In this document: positions 46,417-55,207 of the stretch, piece after piece | Position numbering within the stretch: the first letter of the stretch is position 1 | Layout of the letters: the number at the start of each line of letters is the position of its first letter | Assembly: GCA_017430325.1 (NCBI GenBank) | Contig: JAFRNE010000011.1 | Coordinates: 97,263 to 161,262 of the forward strand | Direction: 5' to 3' | Source of the DNA: Eubacterium sp. | Lineage (GTDB): Bacteria; Bacillota; Clostridia; Lachnospirales; Lachnospiraceae | DNA length: 64,000 nt | Made by a program: the position numbers and the translations under genes | Notes under the pieces: generated by a model | Told to the model about the DNA's origin: nothing | Seen by the model: the letters and a program-made list of their open reading frames with translations, nothing else | Databases searched by the model: none

Positions 46417-47577
46417 ATGATCAGATATCTTATAAAAAATAATTTCAAATTGATGATGCGAAGCCCTGTGAATCTTGTGCTTATGATTGCCGGACCGCTC
46501 TCAGTCATATTGGTGCTGGCAAGTGCCTTCAGCACACTGCTTCAGAAATACGACGGTGTGAACGATAAATTCAGCATCGGCTACAGTATAGAGGCTTCAG
46601 ACAGTGAGAATGAGAGAGCTTATATAGAGGCTCTTAAAGAGATTGCTGCAGGTGAAGGGATAACCTTCCTGGAGTTCCCGGAGGGAGAGCCGAAGAAGAC
46701 GATAGAGAACAATGATCTTTCCGGTTTCATCAGCTTTGAGGGTGAAAAGTATACGGTTTATAAGAGTAAGGATCATCCTGCAGAGGGCAAGAAGGTAGAG
46801 TATCTGGTATATGCCTTTATGGAAGAAATGTCAGATGCAGCTGTAAAGCCGGATAGTGCAGTTAATAAAACGGATGCGCCGGATAGTACAGTCAATAAAA
46901 TAGATGAGCAGGGCGCTGCAGTCAGTAAGATAGACGATATCGAGCTTACAGCCGAGAAGCACTCCTTCATGAAGGATATCGATTCAACAGATTACTATGG
47001 CATCATCGAGATTGTATATTTTGGCTGGTGCGCGATAATCTGCGCAGCAGGTATCATCGGAACAGAGAAAAAGTTCAGGATGAACAAGAGGTTCACAGTA
47101 TCAGGCCTCAGCACCGGAAAGCTTTATCTTGCAAAACTTATCCCAACCGCATTGGTGGTTACAGTGTGCCTTGCTATTACAACAACTCTTACAATAACAA
47201 TGATGGGAGTCCGCTTCGGAAATATAGCCCTTACAGCAATGATACTCGTTCTTACAGCATTCGCGGCAACTGCTCTTGGGCTTATGTGGTATTACATAAC
47301 AAATAATATGGTGGTAACGATCGTTATTGTATGGATGCTTGTATGGTTTTCCGGCTTCTTCGGAGGAAGCTTTGAGACCTATATGTATGCAAATCATCCA
47401 CAGTTCTTAAAGGAGCTTTCGCCGATCTATCATGTTAACAGATCGCTTGTAGAGCTTTCCTGCGAGGGAAAGAGCGACTACATAGGAAGTGCAGTAATAT
47501 ATCTTATATCCATCACAATAGTTTGTTCACTGGTTTCGGTTCTGGCCGGACACATCAGAAGGAGAGGTACAGCATGA
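46417..47577 (+). CDS. ABC-2 type permease
   Basis: A 386-residue permease with one N-terminal helix, a large extracytoplasmic loop and a cluster of about five helices from residue 190. The loop carries three 10-residue repeats (DSAVNKTDAP, DSTVNKIDEQ, GAAVSKIDDI) near residues 146-175. The stop overlaps the next start by four bases. It should form a heterodimer with the following permease. Confidence 0.9.
   Translation: MIRYLIKNNFKLMMRSPVNLVLMIAGPLSVILVLASAFSTLLQKYDGVNDKFSIGYSIEASDSENERAYIEALKEIAAGEGITFLEFPEGEPKKTIENNDLSGFISFEGEKYTVYKSKDHPAEGKKVEYLVYAFMEEMSDAAVKPDSAVNKTDAPDSTVNKIDEQGAAVSKIDDIELTAEKHSFMKDIDSTDYYGIIEIVYFGWCAIICAAGIIGTEKKFRMNKRFTVSGLSTGKLYLAKLIPTALVVTVCLAITTTLTITMMGVRFGNIALTAMILVLTAFAATALGLMWYYITNNMVVTIVIVWMLVWFSGFFGGSFETYMYANHPQFLKELSPIYHVNRSLVELSCEGKSDYIGSAVIYLISITIVCSLVSVLAGHIRRRGTA
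46851..46940 (+). repeat. Three 30-bp in-frame tandem units in the permease loop
   Basis: Units 46851-46880, 46881-46910 and 46911-46940 begin GGATAGTGCAGT, GGATAGTACAGT and GGGCGCTGCAGT. A partial precursor lies just upstream (GATGCAGCTGTAAAG). The repeats are in frame and encode a charged extracytoplasmic loop. Confidence 0.85.
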
Positions 47578-48824
47578 GTATTATAATACGCACAACTTTA
47601 AAGCTTTTATTCAGAAATAAAGGCTTCTGGTTCTTCCTGCTTATAGCACCGGCTCTGTCAGTTCTTATTTATTCGCTGAATATGGATTCCCTCTCTATGT
47701 ATCTTGAGCATGATAATAATAAGATTATCGAGATCGAAGATGATACAGTCAAGGCTGCATACGTAAGGGTTGAAGATACCTTCTGCGTAAAGGTATATGA
47801 TGCATCCGGTACAGCACTTTCGGAATATATGTTAAATAAGCTTACAAAGAGCGGTATGTTCTCTATCTGCAGACAGCACACGAATGATATGACTCTTGCA
47901 GAGGCAGATAAGAGGGTGGACAAGGATACAAAAAATGATAAGGCAGGAGCCTTCATATATCTCAGCCCGGACTTCGACAGGCTGATCACAGAAGGAAAGG
48001 TTAGTGAAGCATTTAAAATATATATCACTTCAGAGGATGACAGATATAATATCCTTGACAGAGAGATAAAGAATGTTGTTTCAGATATTCTTGATACATC
48101 GGCGGAGGGTTTATCTGCGGATGACACAGCGGCAGCTCTTGCTGAGAAGGATGCGCTTCTTCCTGAGAAGGAGGTTGTATCCCTTGCCGGCAAGAATGAA
48201 GTAAGTCTTACGGCTGAGCAGACCAGGGAGAAAACCCGTATAGGATATGCCTTTGCAATCCTTTCCATGGGCTTTATATTCAGTGGTATATTTGTTGCGC
48301 ATTCTGTGATCGAAGAGCAGAAGGATAAAGTACTGCTCAGGATAGACCTTACAGGAACAAAGAGTATAGTTTATTTTGCAGCTAAGTTCATAACATCGAT
48401 CATCACATCGGTTATGCTTACTACGGTACTTTTAATCTATTCAGTTATTGCCGGGACGGAATTCAGTATGGGTATCATGAACTTTATATTAATGGTATTT
48501 CTGATGGGCTTTATCTTCAGCTCACTCAGCCTCCTTCTGGGAGTGGTCATCGGAAATGCAATGAGTGCCAACTATGCAGCTTTCACAATCTGGGCAATGT
48601 CATCGCTTCTTTCAGGACTTTATTTCCCTCTGGGAGAGATGAAAAATGGTACGAAAATGCTTTCTTATATGATGCCGCAGAGATGGTTCATGGATTCAAC
48701 AGACCTGATATTTACAGGCGACAACAAGGGGTATTTTATGGTATTATGTATAACAGCAGCATACTTACTTATCATAATCAGTCTTGGGGGAGTAGGACTT
48801 AAACTGAAGAAGAATGAAGCGTGA
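47574..48824 (+). CDS. ABC-2 type permease
   Basis: A 416-residue permease with the same architecture as its upstream neighbour: an N-terminal helix, a loop of about 200 residues, then about six helices with VIEEQKDKVLLRIDLTGT before the core. The ATG at 47574 overlaps the previous stop (ATGA); a farther in-frame start at 47523 lies inside the previous gene. It overlaps the kinase gene by 11 bp. Confidence 0.9.
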   Translation: MSIIIRTTLKLLFRNKGFWFFLLIAPALSVLIYSLNMDSLSMYLEHDNNKIIEIEDDTVKAAYVRVEDTFCVKVYDASGTALSEYMLNKLTKSGMFSICRQHTNDMTLAEADKRVDKDTKNDKAGAFIYLSPDFDRLITEGKVSEAFKIYITSEDDRYNILDREIKNVVSDILDTSAEGLSADDTAAALAEKDALLPEKEVVSLAGKNEVSLTAEQTREKTRIGYAFAILSMGFIFSGIFVAHSVIEEQKDKVLLRIDLTGTKSIVYFAAKFITSIITSVMLTTVLLIYSVIAGTEFSMGIMNFILMVFLMGFIFSSLSLLLGVVIGNAMSANYAAFTIWAMSSLLSGLYFPLGEMKNGTKMLSYMMPQRWFMDSTDLIFTGDNKGYFMVLCITAAYLLIIISLGGVGLKLKKNEA

Positions 48825-49947
48825 AAATTATTTTGATGCGGTTCGAATAATCATATTAATATTGTTCAGTGCTTATGGCATATTGAAGATCAATAGTGAG
48901 GAAGGAGTATCATTCGTGATGCTCCTCCTTGTTGCGTTTGCAATTGGACTTTTCAGTATCGGAGAGCTGGTGTCAAATAAGAAAAAATGGATATTTACGC
49001 TGGCGGCTCTGGGAGTGGGTATCGTGCTTTCTGTAATGTATGGGAGAGGTTTTATTCTGACCATAGTATTTTTCATATATGAAATACTGGCTATTCTCAA
49101 AGTGGACTGGAAATGGTATATGCTGCCGATAGTACTGCCGGTGATCTGGCCGGGGGATGTATTTCTGATGATGATCATGATACTGTTCATCGCGATGGTT
49201 TATATCCAGCATGAAAAGATCATCGTTTATTATCAGGAGCAGCTGATGCAGGACACGAAGCAGGAACAGAAGCTTAAGAGAAATATGCAGGAGCGCGACC
49301 GTGAGGTTGAGAACGAGCTGAAGAAGAATGCTCTTATCACCGAGAATCAGATCCTGGAGGAACGTTCACAGCTTTCCCAGACACTCCATGATAAGCTGGG
49401 CCATAATATCAACGGTTCCATCTATCAGCTTGAGGCGATAAAGCTGCTGATTGAGGCGGATCCCGAGAGGGCGAAAGGGATGACGCAGGGAGTAATTGAC
49501 CAGCTTCGAGGCGGTATGGATGAGATAAGAGGAATACTCAGAAAGAAGAGGCCGGACAGAAATCAGATGGCTCTTCTTCAGATATATAAGCTTTGTGAGG
49601 ACTGCAACAGTAAAGGAGTTGAGACAAGCTTTGAGAAGGAGGGTGACCTTACTGTCATAAGTGACAGGCAGTGGGAGATAATACTCGACAATGCCTTCGA
49701 GGCGGTTTCAAATTCCATGAAATACGCAAAATGCAGTCATATAGATATAAGGTTATTTGTTATGAATAAGCTCATAAGATGCAGCATATCCGATGACGGA
49801 GTGGGCTGTAAGGAGATAAAGGACGGTATGGGTATCTCCGGTATGAGGCGCAGGATAAGAGCTGCGGGAGGAACACTTTCCTTTGAAACTCATGACGGTT
49901 TTAAGATCAATATGATAATGCCCTGTGATAATGTGGAAAACGGATAA
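48814..49947 (+). CDS. DesK/LiaS-like sensor histidine kinase
   Basis: A 377-residue kinase. About five N-terminal helices (residues 8-135) are joined by a coiled coil to a HisKA_3 domain with the phosphoaccepting histidine in SQTLHDKLGHNINGS. The ATPase domain has EAVSNSMKYAKC (N box), DDGVGC and GMGISGM. No extracellular sensor domain is seen, so sensing is likely intramembrane, as in kinases paired with ABC exporters. It overlaps the permease gene by 11 bp. Confidence 0.92.
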   Translation: MKRENYFDAVRIIILILFSAYGILKINSEEGVSFVMLLLVAFAIGLFSIGELVSNKKKWIFTLAALGVGIVLSVMYGRGFILTIVFFIYEILAILKVDWKWYMLPIVLPVIWPGDVFLMMIMILFIAMVYIQHEKIIVYYQEQLMQDTKQEQKLKRNMQERDREVENELKKNALITENQILEERSQLSQTLHDKLGHNINGSIYQLEAIKLLIEADPERAKGMTQGVIDQLRGGMDEIRGILRKKRPDRNQMALLQIYKLCEDCNSKGVETSFEKEGDLTVISDRQWEIILDNAFEAVSNSMKYAKCSHIDIRLFVMNKLIRCSISDDGVGCKEIKDGMGISGMRRRIRAAGGTLSFETHDGFKINMIMPCDNVENG

Positions 49948-50005
49948 AGAAGCAGCCCTTTAGGGTGAGCAGGATCGAGTGGGATGGTTAATGAGGTGAC
50001 AAAGT

Positions 50006-50656
50006 ATGGATAAGATAAAAGTGATAATCGCAGATGACAGTGATTTCGTCAGAGACGGAATGAAGATAATACTGGATGTGGATCCTGATTTTTCGGTGAT
50101 CGGAACAGCGGCCAACGGCAGAGAGGCTATTGAGATAGCCGAGAAGATGAGGCCGGATGTATTTGTCATGGACATACAGATGCCGGAGATGGACGGAATA
50201 GAAGCGACGAAATATATAGTTGAAAAGGATCTTGGAAAGGTCCTGATACTTACGACCTTCGATGATGACCAGCTTGTAAGGCAGGCGCTTAAGAATGGCG
50301 CAAAGGGATATCTTATCAAGAATCATACGCCGGAGCATCTTAAGCAGATGATCAAGTCTGTATATAACGGAACAGGAGTTATGGAGGAAAATATCCTCGA
50401 GAACCTTGCGGGTTCAGCTTCTGATGTATCCGGATCCTCTGCAGTAGGCGGCTTTGACAGCTCAGCTTATTCGGAAAGAGAACTCGAAGTCATTAAGGCA
50501 GTAGCTGAAGGACTATCCAATAAAGAGATAGCGGACAGGCTGTTCATATCCGAAGGAACGGTTAAGAATTATATAACCGGAATACTCTCTAAAGAGAATC
50601 TTTCACATAGAACTGCGCTGGCAGTTTACTATCTTACAGGCAGGAAAAACTCATGA
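50006..50656 (+). CDS. NarL/LuxR-type response regulator
   Basis: A 216-residue regulator. The receiver has IIADDSDFVRDG, the phosphoacceptor in VMDIQMPEMDG and the conserved lysine in AKGYLIKN. The C-terminal LuxR-type HTH is SERELEVIKAVAEGLSNKEIA, split here before DRLFISEGTVKNYI. It should be phosphorylated by the adjacent kinase and act on the palindromes at 45488-45551 (inference). Confidence 0.94.
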   Translation: MDKIKVIIADDSDFVRDGMKIILDVDPDFSVIGTAANGREAIEIAEKMRPDVFVMDIQMPEMDGIEATKYIVEKDLGKVLILTTFDDDQLVRQALKNGAKGYLIKNHTPEHLKQMIKSVYNGTGVMEENILENLAGSASDVSGSSAVGGFDSSAYSERELEVIKAVAEGLSNKEIADRLFISEGTVKNYITGILSKENLSHRTALAVYYLTGRKNS

Positions 50657-50808
50657 TTAAGATTAAAAACGGTATTATTAATTTTTAATTCAAATATTAT
50701 CTCGTTTTAATGATATTTTAATTTTTCCCTGTTATTATCAACTTGTCGAACGAAAGAGAGACAAAAAATCTTTAACATAAAGGATAAATGTGAAGGAGGA
50801 AAAGGAAG

Positions 50809-51531
50809 ATGAATAAGAGTGAATTCCTTGAAGCGCTTAGTAAAAGGCTTAAGGCGTTTCCTGAGGAAGAAAGAGATCGATTCGTTACTGAATACAGTGA
50901 CAAGATAGATGATCTTATAAATGACGGAATGTCAGAGGAGGATGCAGTTGCTTCAGTAGGAGATGCCGGAGATATAGCACTTAAGCTTCTGGTTGAAAAC
51001 GAGGACCTGATCCCGAAAGATGAAAAGAATGATAAACCGCTGGTGACAACAGCTTATTATAAAGGTGATACTAAGGAAAGCTCTTCAACGGGTGATAACA
51101 GAAGAAGAAATCAGTCAGGAAATTATGAATCATATGATGATTACAGAAGAGCTCCTGAAAAGAAGGGTGGAAGTTCAGCAGCTAAGATAATTCTTATAAT
51201 CATCTGCTTCCCATTCATCATTGCAGCGGCTGCAACGGTATTCGGACTTTTCTTAGGCGCATGCGGACTTACATTCGGACTTCTTGCGGCTGCAATAGGA
51301 GTTGCCGTTGGCTTCATAGCAGCAGGCGTTGGCTCGGTAATATGCTTTATTGTAAGCATCATGTCAGGAAGGATAGCAGTCGGACTTGCAACTCTTGGCG
51401 CAGGATTCGTGCTTGCGGGTATCGGACTTCTTCTGTTCCCTGCGATCAAAGCAATATCAAAATTAAGTGTTAGTGTTATTAAGAGCATGTTCGGATTTAT
51501 CGGAAAACTGTTCAGAGGGAGGACAGCATAA
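50809..51531 (+). CDS. DUF1700/HAAS-domain membrane protein
   Basis: A 240-residue protein. Residues 1-70 form the HAAS/DUF1700 helical domain (FLEALSKRLKAFPEEERDRF, then SEEDAVASVGD). A charged linker and four hydrophobic helices from residue 125 follow. Such proteins usually pair with a PadR regulator and a DUF4097 protein; here no PadR gene is present and a two-component system lies upstream. AAGGAGG precedes the ATG. The preceding 152-bp gap is very AT-rich without a clear terminator. Confidence 0.9.
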   Translation: MNKSEFLEALSKRLKAFPEEERDRFVTEYSDKIDDLINDGMSEEDAVASVGDAGDIALKLLVENEDLIPKDEKNDKPLVTTAYYKGDTKESSSTGDNRRRNQSGNYESYDDYRRAPEKKGGSSAAKIILIIICFPFIIAAAATVFGLFLGACGLTFGLLAAAIGVAVGFIAAGVGSVICFIVSIMSGRIAVGLATLGAGFVLAGIGLLLFPAIKAISKLSVSVIKSMFGFIGKLFRGRTA

Positions 51532-52388
51532 TGGAAAAGAGTAAAACATTAAAATATTCGGCACTTTTTTTAATAGCTTTGGGACTGATCACTTTCTTTG
51601 CCGGTTTCGCTATGGCAGGATTTGATTTCAAGAAGCTTACAAGAGAAAAGATTGATAAAAAGAGTTATACAACAGATGCAGATATAGATATAATAAATAT
51701 TGAAAGCAATATCAGTGATGTGATCATAAAGAAATCAACAGATGGCAGCTGCAGGATTGATTATTCAGAATCAAAAAACATTAAGATAGATATTTCCGTA
51801 AGTGACGGTGTGCTTAAGATCAAGGAGAAAGACAAAAGAAAATGGTATGATTACATATCAAACATTAATCTCTATTGTGCGGATCGTAAGATTACCGTAT
51901 ATCTTCCGGAAGATGTGTATGAGTCAGTTACAGTATCAAGTGATACAGGTGATCTGGGAATCTATTCGATCCCTGTAAACGGAAAGATCAAATTCACGTC
52001 AGATACAGGCGATACAACAATATATAACCTCAGCTGTGATGATGTAGTTATTGATACAGATACAGGTGATGTTGATATGGATACTGTAAGATGCAATAAT
52101 ATAAAGGTCAGAGTTGATACAGGTGATATTGTATTTACAGATGTGATCGCAGCAGGCGAGCTTAATGCCGATACAGATACCGGAGATGTTGAGTTTAAGG
52201 ATTGCGATGCAGAAACAATAGTTGTCAGAACAGATACAGGTGATATTGAAGGAACACTTCTCAGCGAGAAGATTATCATAGCCAAAACAGATACAGGTGA
52301 TGTAAAGGTTCCTGAAAGCCTTACAGGCGGAGCCTGCAAGCTTACAACTGATACAGGTGATATCATTATCAAATACACATTAAAATAA
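51531..52388 (+). CDS. DUF4097 beta-helix protein, putative adhesin-like
   Basis: A 285-residue membrane-anchored protein. One helix (residues 8-28) precedes a repetitive beta-strand region in which DTGD recurs eight times, about every 20 residues (SSDTGDLGIYS, TSDTGDTTIYN and so on). This matches the DUF4097/DUF4098 parallel beta-helix. The start overlaps the DUF1700 stop by one base (TAATG), so they are co-translated. Function in envelope sensing is presumed, not shown. Confidence 0.92.
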   Translation: MEKSKTLKYSALFLIALGLITFFAGFAMAGFDFKKLTREKIDKKSYTTDADIDIINIESNISDVIIKKSTDGSCRIDYSESKNIKIDISVSDGVLKIKEKDKRKWYDYISNINLYCADRKITVYLPEDVYESVTVSSDTGDLGIYSIPVNGKIKFTSDTGDTTIYNLSCDDVVIDTDTGDVDMDTVRCNNIKVRVDTGDIVFTDVIAAGELNADTDTGDVEFKDCDAETIVVRTDTGDIEGTLLSEKIIIAKTDTGDVKVPESLTGGACKLTTDTGDIIIKYTLK

Positions 52389-52400
52389 CAGGAATACGTG

Positions 52401-53699
52401 ATGGTTAAAAAGATAAGCATAACCTTAGTCGGAGCCGGGATGGGTAATCCCGGCTGTCTGACTAGAGAGGTCAAAGAAAGAATTGATACGGCTGATATGG
52501 TATTTGGAGCGGCGAGACTGAGTGGTCCGATGTCGGATGCAAATACGCAGACAGTTGTCGATACATATCGGGTTAATGATATGATAGAGGCACTGGACAG
52601 GCTGATAGAAAGCGGTGATAAGCCGGAGTTAGCTGCGGTATTTATCTATTCGGGTGATTCGGGCTTCTACAGCGGCGCAGAAAAAGCATACCTTGCCCTT
52701 TGGAAATGGGCAGGAGCTGTGAGAAAAGAGCATCCGGAGCTTCAGGTGGGTATAGATATCATGCCGGGAATATCGTCGGTTTCTTATCTTGCTGCACGAC
52801 TTAAGGTTTCGTGGCAGGATGCAGAGATACTGAGTTTACATGGAAGGGACTTTGAGGAGACCCTTCCTTTGGTGCGTGATGCGGTAAGATATAATGACAA
52901 GACCTTTGTGCTGCTTTCCGGAGCAGAGGATGTAAGAAGACTGATAAAAAACCTGAAGGATTTCAAAGATGCAGAGCTGTTCCTCGGCTACAGGCTTTCT
53001 TACGATGATGAGAAGCTTCTGAGAGTCGGGGCAGGTGAAGAGCTTTCGGATATAGAGGAAGGACTTTATACTGCATTTATCAGAAATTATGCACCGAATA
53101 GAAAACAGCTTTCCTACGGAATACCTACAGGGGAATATTTGAGAGAGGATGGCGTTCCGATCACCAAGGAAGAGATAAGAGAGATAGTGCTCAGCAAGCT
53201 CAGATTGTTTAAGGGCTGTACATTTTACGATATCGGCAGCGGCACCGGCGGAGTGACCATCGATGTGGCAAGGATCTCGCCGGAGATAAAAGTATTTGCT
53301 ATAGAAAAGAAGGCTGAGAGGATAAATCTTCTGAGAAGAAATATGGATAAGTTCGGACTTCGGAATATCTATCCGGTTGTCGGAGATGCAGGAGACGTAC
53401 TTGATGAAGTAATGAAAAAAAATCCGCCTGACTGCGTTTTTATAGGTGGAACAGAAGGGCGTCTTCGTGATATAATAGACCTGTTAAGGAAATATAATAA
53501 AAATATCAGAATATGCCTAACTGCGATCACTCTTGAAACGAAGGATCAGATCATGAAGCTTCTGGATGAAGAGTATATTTCGAAACCGGATATAGTCGAA
53601 GTCAGTATCTCAAGACTGACTAAGCTCGGCGGCCAGCATATGATGAAGAAGGAAAATGACATAATGGTTGCGGCATTTGACCTGACAGGGGGAGAATGA
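52401..53699 (+). CDS. cbiET: CbiE-CbiT fusion: cobalt-precorrin-7 C5/C15-methyltransferase
   Basis: A 432-residue CobL-like bifunctional enzyme. The CbiE half (residues 1-205) starts ISITLVGAGMGNPGCLT and includes YSGDSGFYSGAEKAY and PGISSVSYLAARL. The CbiT half (about 225-432) has the class I SAM motif FYDIGSGTGGVTIDVA and C15-methylation/decarboxylation activity. The ATG at 52401 is preferred to a GTG at 52398. It starts the third corrinoid block only 12 bp after the DUF4097 gene. Confidence 0.94.
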   Translation: MVKKISITLVGAGMGNPGCLTREVKERIDTADMVFGAARLSGPMSDANTQTVVDTYRVNDMIEALDRLIESGDKPELAAVFIYSGDSGFYSGAEKAYLALWKWAGAVRKEHPELQVGIDIMPGISSVSYLAARLKVSWQDAEILSLHGRDFEETLPLVRDAVRYNDKTFVLLSGAEDVRRLIKNLKDFKDAELFLGYRLSYDDEKLLRVGAGEELSDIEEGLYTAFIRNYAPNRKQLSYGIPTGEYLREDGVPITKEEIREIVLSKLRLFKGCTFYDIGSGTGGVTIDVARISPEIKVFAIEKKAERINLLRRNMDKFGLRNIYPVVGDAGDVLDEVMKKNPPDCVFIGGTEGRLRDIIDLLRKYNKNIRICLTAITLETKDQIMKLLDEEYISKPDIVEVSISRLTKLGGQHMMKKENDIMVAAFDLTGGE

Positions 53700-53701
53700 A
53701 T

Positions 53702-55084
53702 ATGAGAGAACCGGCATTTATGATAGCTGCTCCCGGCTCGGGCAGCGGAAAGACACTTATCACCTGCGGTATTATCAACCTGCTGAAAAAGAAGGGGTAC
53801 AGACCGCGTTCTTTTAAGTGCGGTCCGGATTACATCGATCCAATGTTTCACAGAAGAGTTCTCGGTATACCGTCGAGGAATCTGGATACATTTTTTACCG
53901 GTAAGGATATGACCAGGGCGCTGTATCAGCAGCCTGAGGAGAATTATAATCATGATATTTCCGTTGTAGAGGGAGTCATGGGACTCTACGACGGACTTGG
54001 CGGGATCAAGGAGGAAGGCTCCTCATATGATCTGGCCGATAAACTTCGTATACCCGTGATCTTAGTGGTGGACGCTCATGGTATGAGCAGGTCCGTCATT
54101 CCACTCATTTCCGGCTTTCTGCGTTATGACAGAGAGCATCTGATCAAGGGCGTTATCTTCAATAAGATGAATGAAAAAGTATATAATATTATCGAGCCTC
54201 TCGTAAGGAGTGAGCTTGGTATAAGTCCAGTGGGCTATCTTCCTGTTTCGAAGGAGCTTAAGTTCGACAGCAGACATCTGGGACTTAAGAGTCCGGATGA
54301 GATAGAGGGACTTTCGGAGTGCTTTGACGGTCTTGTAAGGATAATGGAGAAGACTATCGATCTCGGAGAGCTTATCCGTATATCCGATATGGCGGAATCG
54401 CTCCCGGCTTATAAATTCCAGGTGAAAAATATAACAGGAGACAGTACCGTAAAGATCGGTGTTGCAAGTGATGAGGCCTTCAGCTTCTTCTACGAGGACA
54501 ATCTGAGAATGCTTCGTGCAACAGGTGCGGAGCTGATACCGTTCTCACCGATCCATCAGGATATATTGCCGGAGGGGCTTTCCGGACTGATATTTTATGG
54601 TGGTTATCCGGAACTGTATCTGCCTGAGCTTTCAAGGAATCTGAATATGATCAACAGCATACGTTCGGTTGTGAAGAATGGTATGCCGGTCATTGCGGAG
54701 TGCGGCGGCTTTATGTATATGAATGACGTTATCGAGGATGATAATGGTGCAGAATATAAGATGTGCGGCATCACCCATGGAAGATGTAAAAATATGGGAC
54801 GGCTTGTACGTTTCGGATATGTAAATATTGAGGAGAAGGAAAAACGCTTTCTGGGAGATTCAGAGAGGATCAAGGGGCATGAATTCCATTATTTTGACAG
54901 TACGGATAATGGCATTTCCTGCATCGTTGAGAAGCCGGTTTCAGGAAATGCCTGGGACGAGATAAAGGTCGGACCGGTTTCGTGGATGGGTTTCCCGCAT
55001 ATTTATTATCCTTCAAATCCGGAGTTCGTATATCACTTTATTGAAGAAGCTATGAGGTATGAAGGAACTGCCGGGAGACAATGA
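53702..55084 (+). CDS. cbiA: Cobyrinic acid a,c-diamide synthase
   Basis: A 460-residue glutamine-dependent amidase. The ATP-binding N-terminus has IAAPGSGSGKTLITCG, FKCGPDYIDPMFH and VEGVMGLYDGLGG. The C-terminal GATase-like domain has the cysteine in AECGGFMYM. I prefer the ATG at 53702 because GGGGGAG lies seven bases upstream; ATG 53696, overlapping the previous stop, is also possible. The last codons (EGTAGRQ) are the first unit of a 28-bp degenerate repeat. Confidence 0.94.
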   Translation: MREPAFMIAAPGSGSGKTLITCGIINLLKKKGYRPRSFKCGPDYIDPMFHRRVLGIPSRNLDTFFTGKDMTRALYQQPEENYNHDISVVEGVMGLYDGLGGIKEEGSSYDLADKLRIPVILVVDAHGMSRSVIPLISGFLRYDREHLIKGVIFNKMNEKVYNIIEPLVRSELGISPVGYLPVSKELKFDSRHLGLKSPDEIEGLSECFDGLVRIMEKTIDLGELIRISDMAESLPAYKFQVKNITGDSTVKIGVASDEAFSFFYEDNLRMLRATGAELIPFSPIHQDILPEGLSGLIFYGGYPELYLPELSRNLNMINSIRSVVKNGMPVIAECGGFMYMNDVIEDDNGAEYKMCGITHGRCKNMGRLVRFGYVNIEEKEKRFLGDSERIKGHEFHYFDSTDNGISCIVEKPVSGNAWDEIKVGPVSWMGFPHIYYPSNPEFVYHFIEEAMRYEGTAGRQ

Positions 55085-55200
55085 TGAGTTTTGAAGCTGC
55101 CGGGAGACAGTGTGAGTTATGAAGCTGCCGGGAGACAGGCAGTGCGGAATATGATTTCTGTCCGGAGACAGGCAGTGCGGAATACAGCTTGAGACAGGGG
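55064..55200 (+). repeat. Degenerate 28-33 bp tandem repeat from cbiA 3' end
   Basis: CTGCCGGGAGACA occurs exactly at 55068, 55097 and 55125, then as CTGTCCGGAGACA at 55158 and CTTGAGACA at 55188. The first copy lies in the final codons of cbiA and the last forms part of the ribosome binding region of the HAD gene. GGCAGTGCGGAATA is also repeated (55138 and 55171). Confidence 0.85.
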
Positions 55201-55207
55201 GTGAAAT

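Noticed and set aside
55064..55200. Possible CRISPR remnant with 28-29 bp spacing
   Set aside because: Only 13 bp is conserved, units decay progressively, and no cas genes are nearby.
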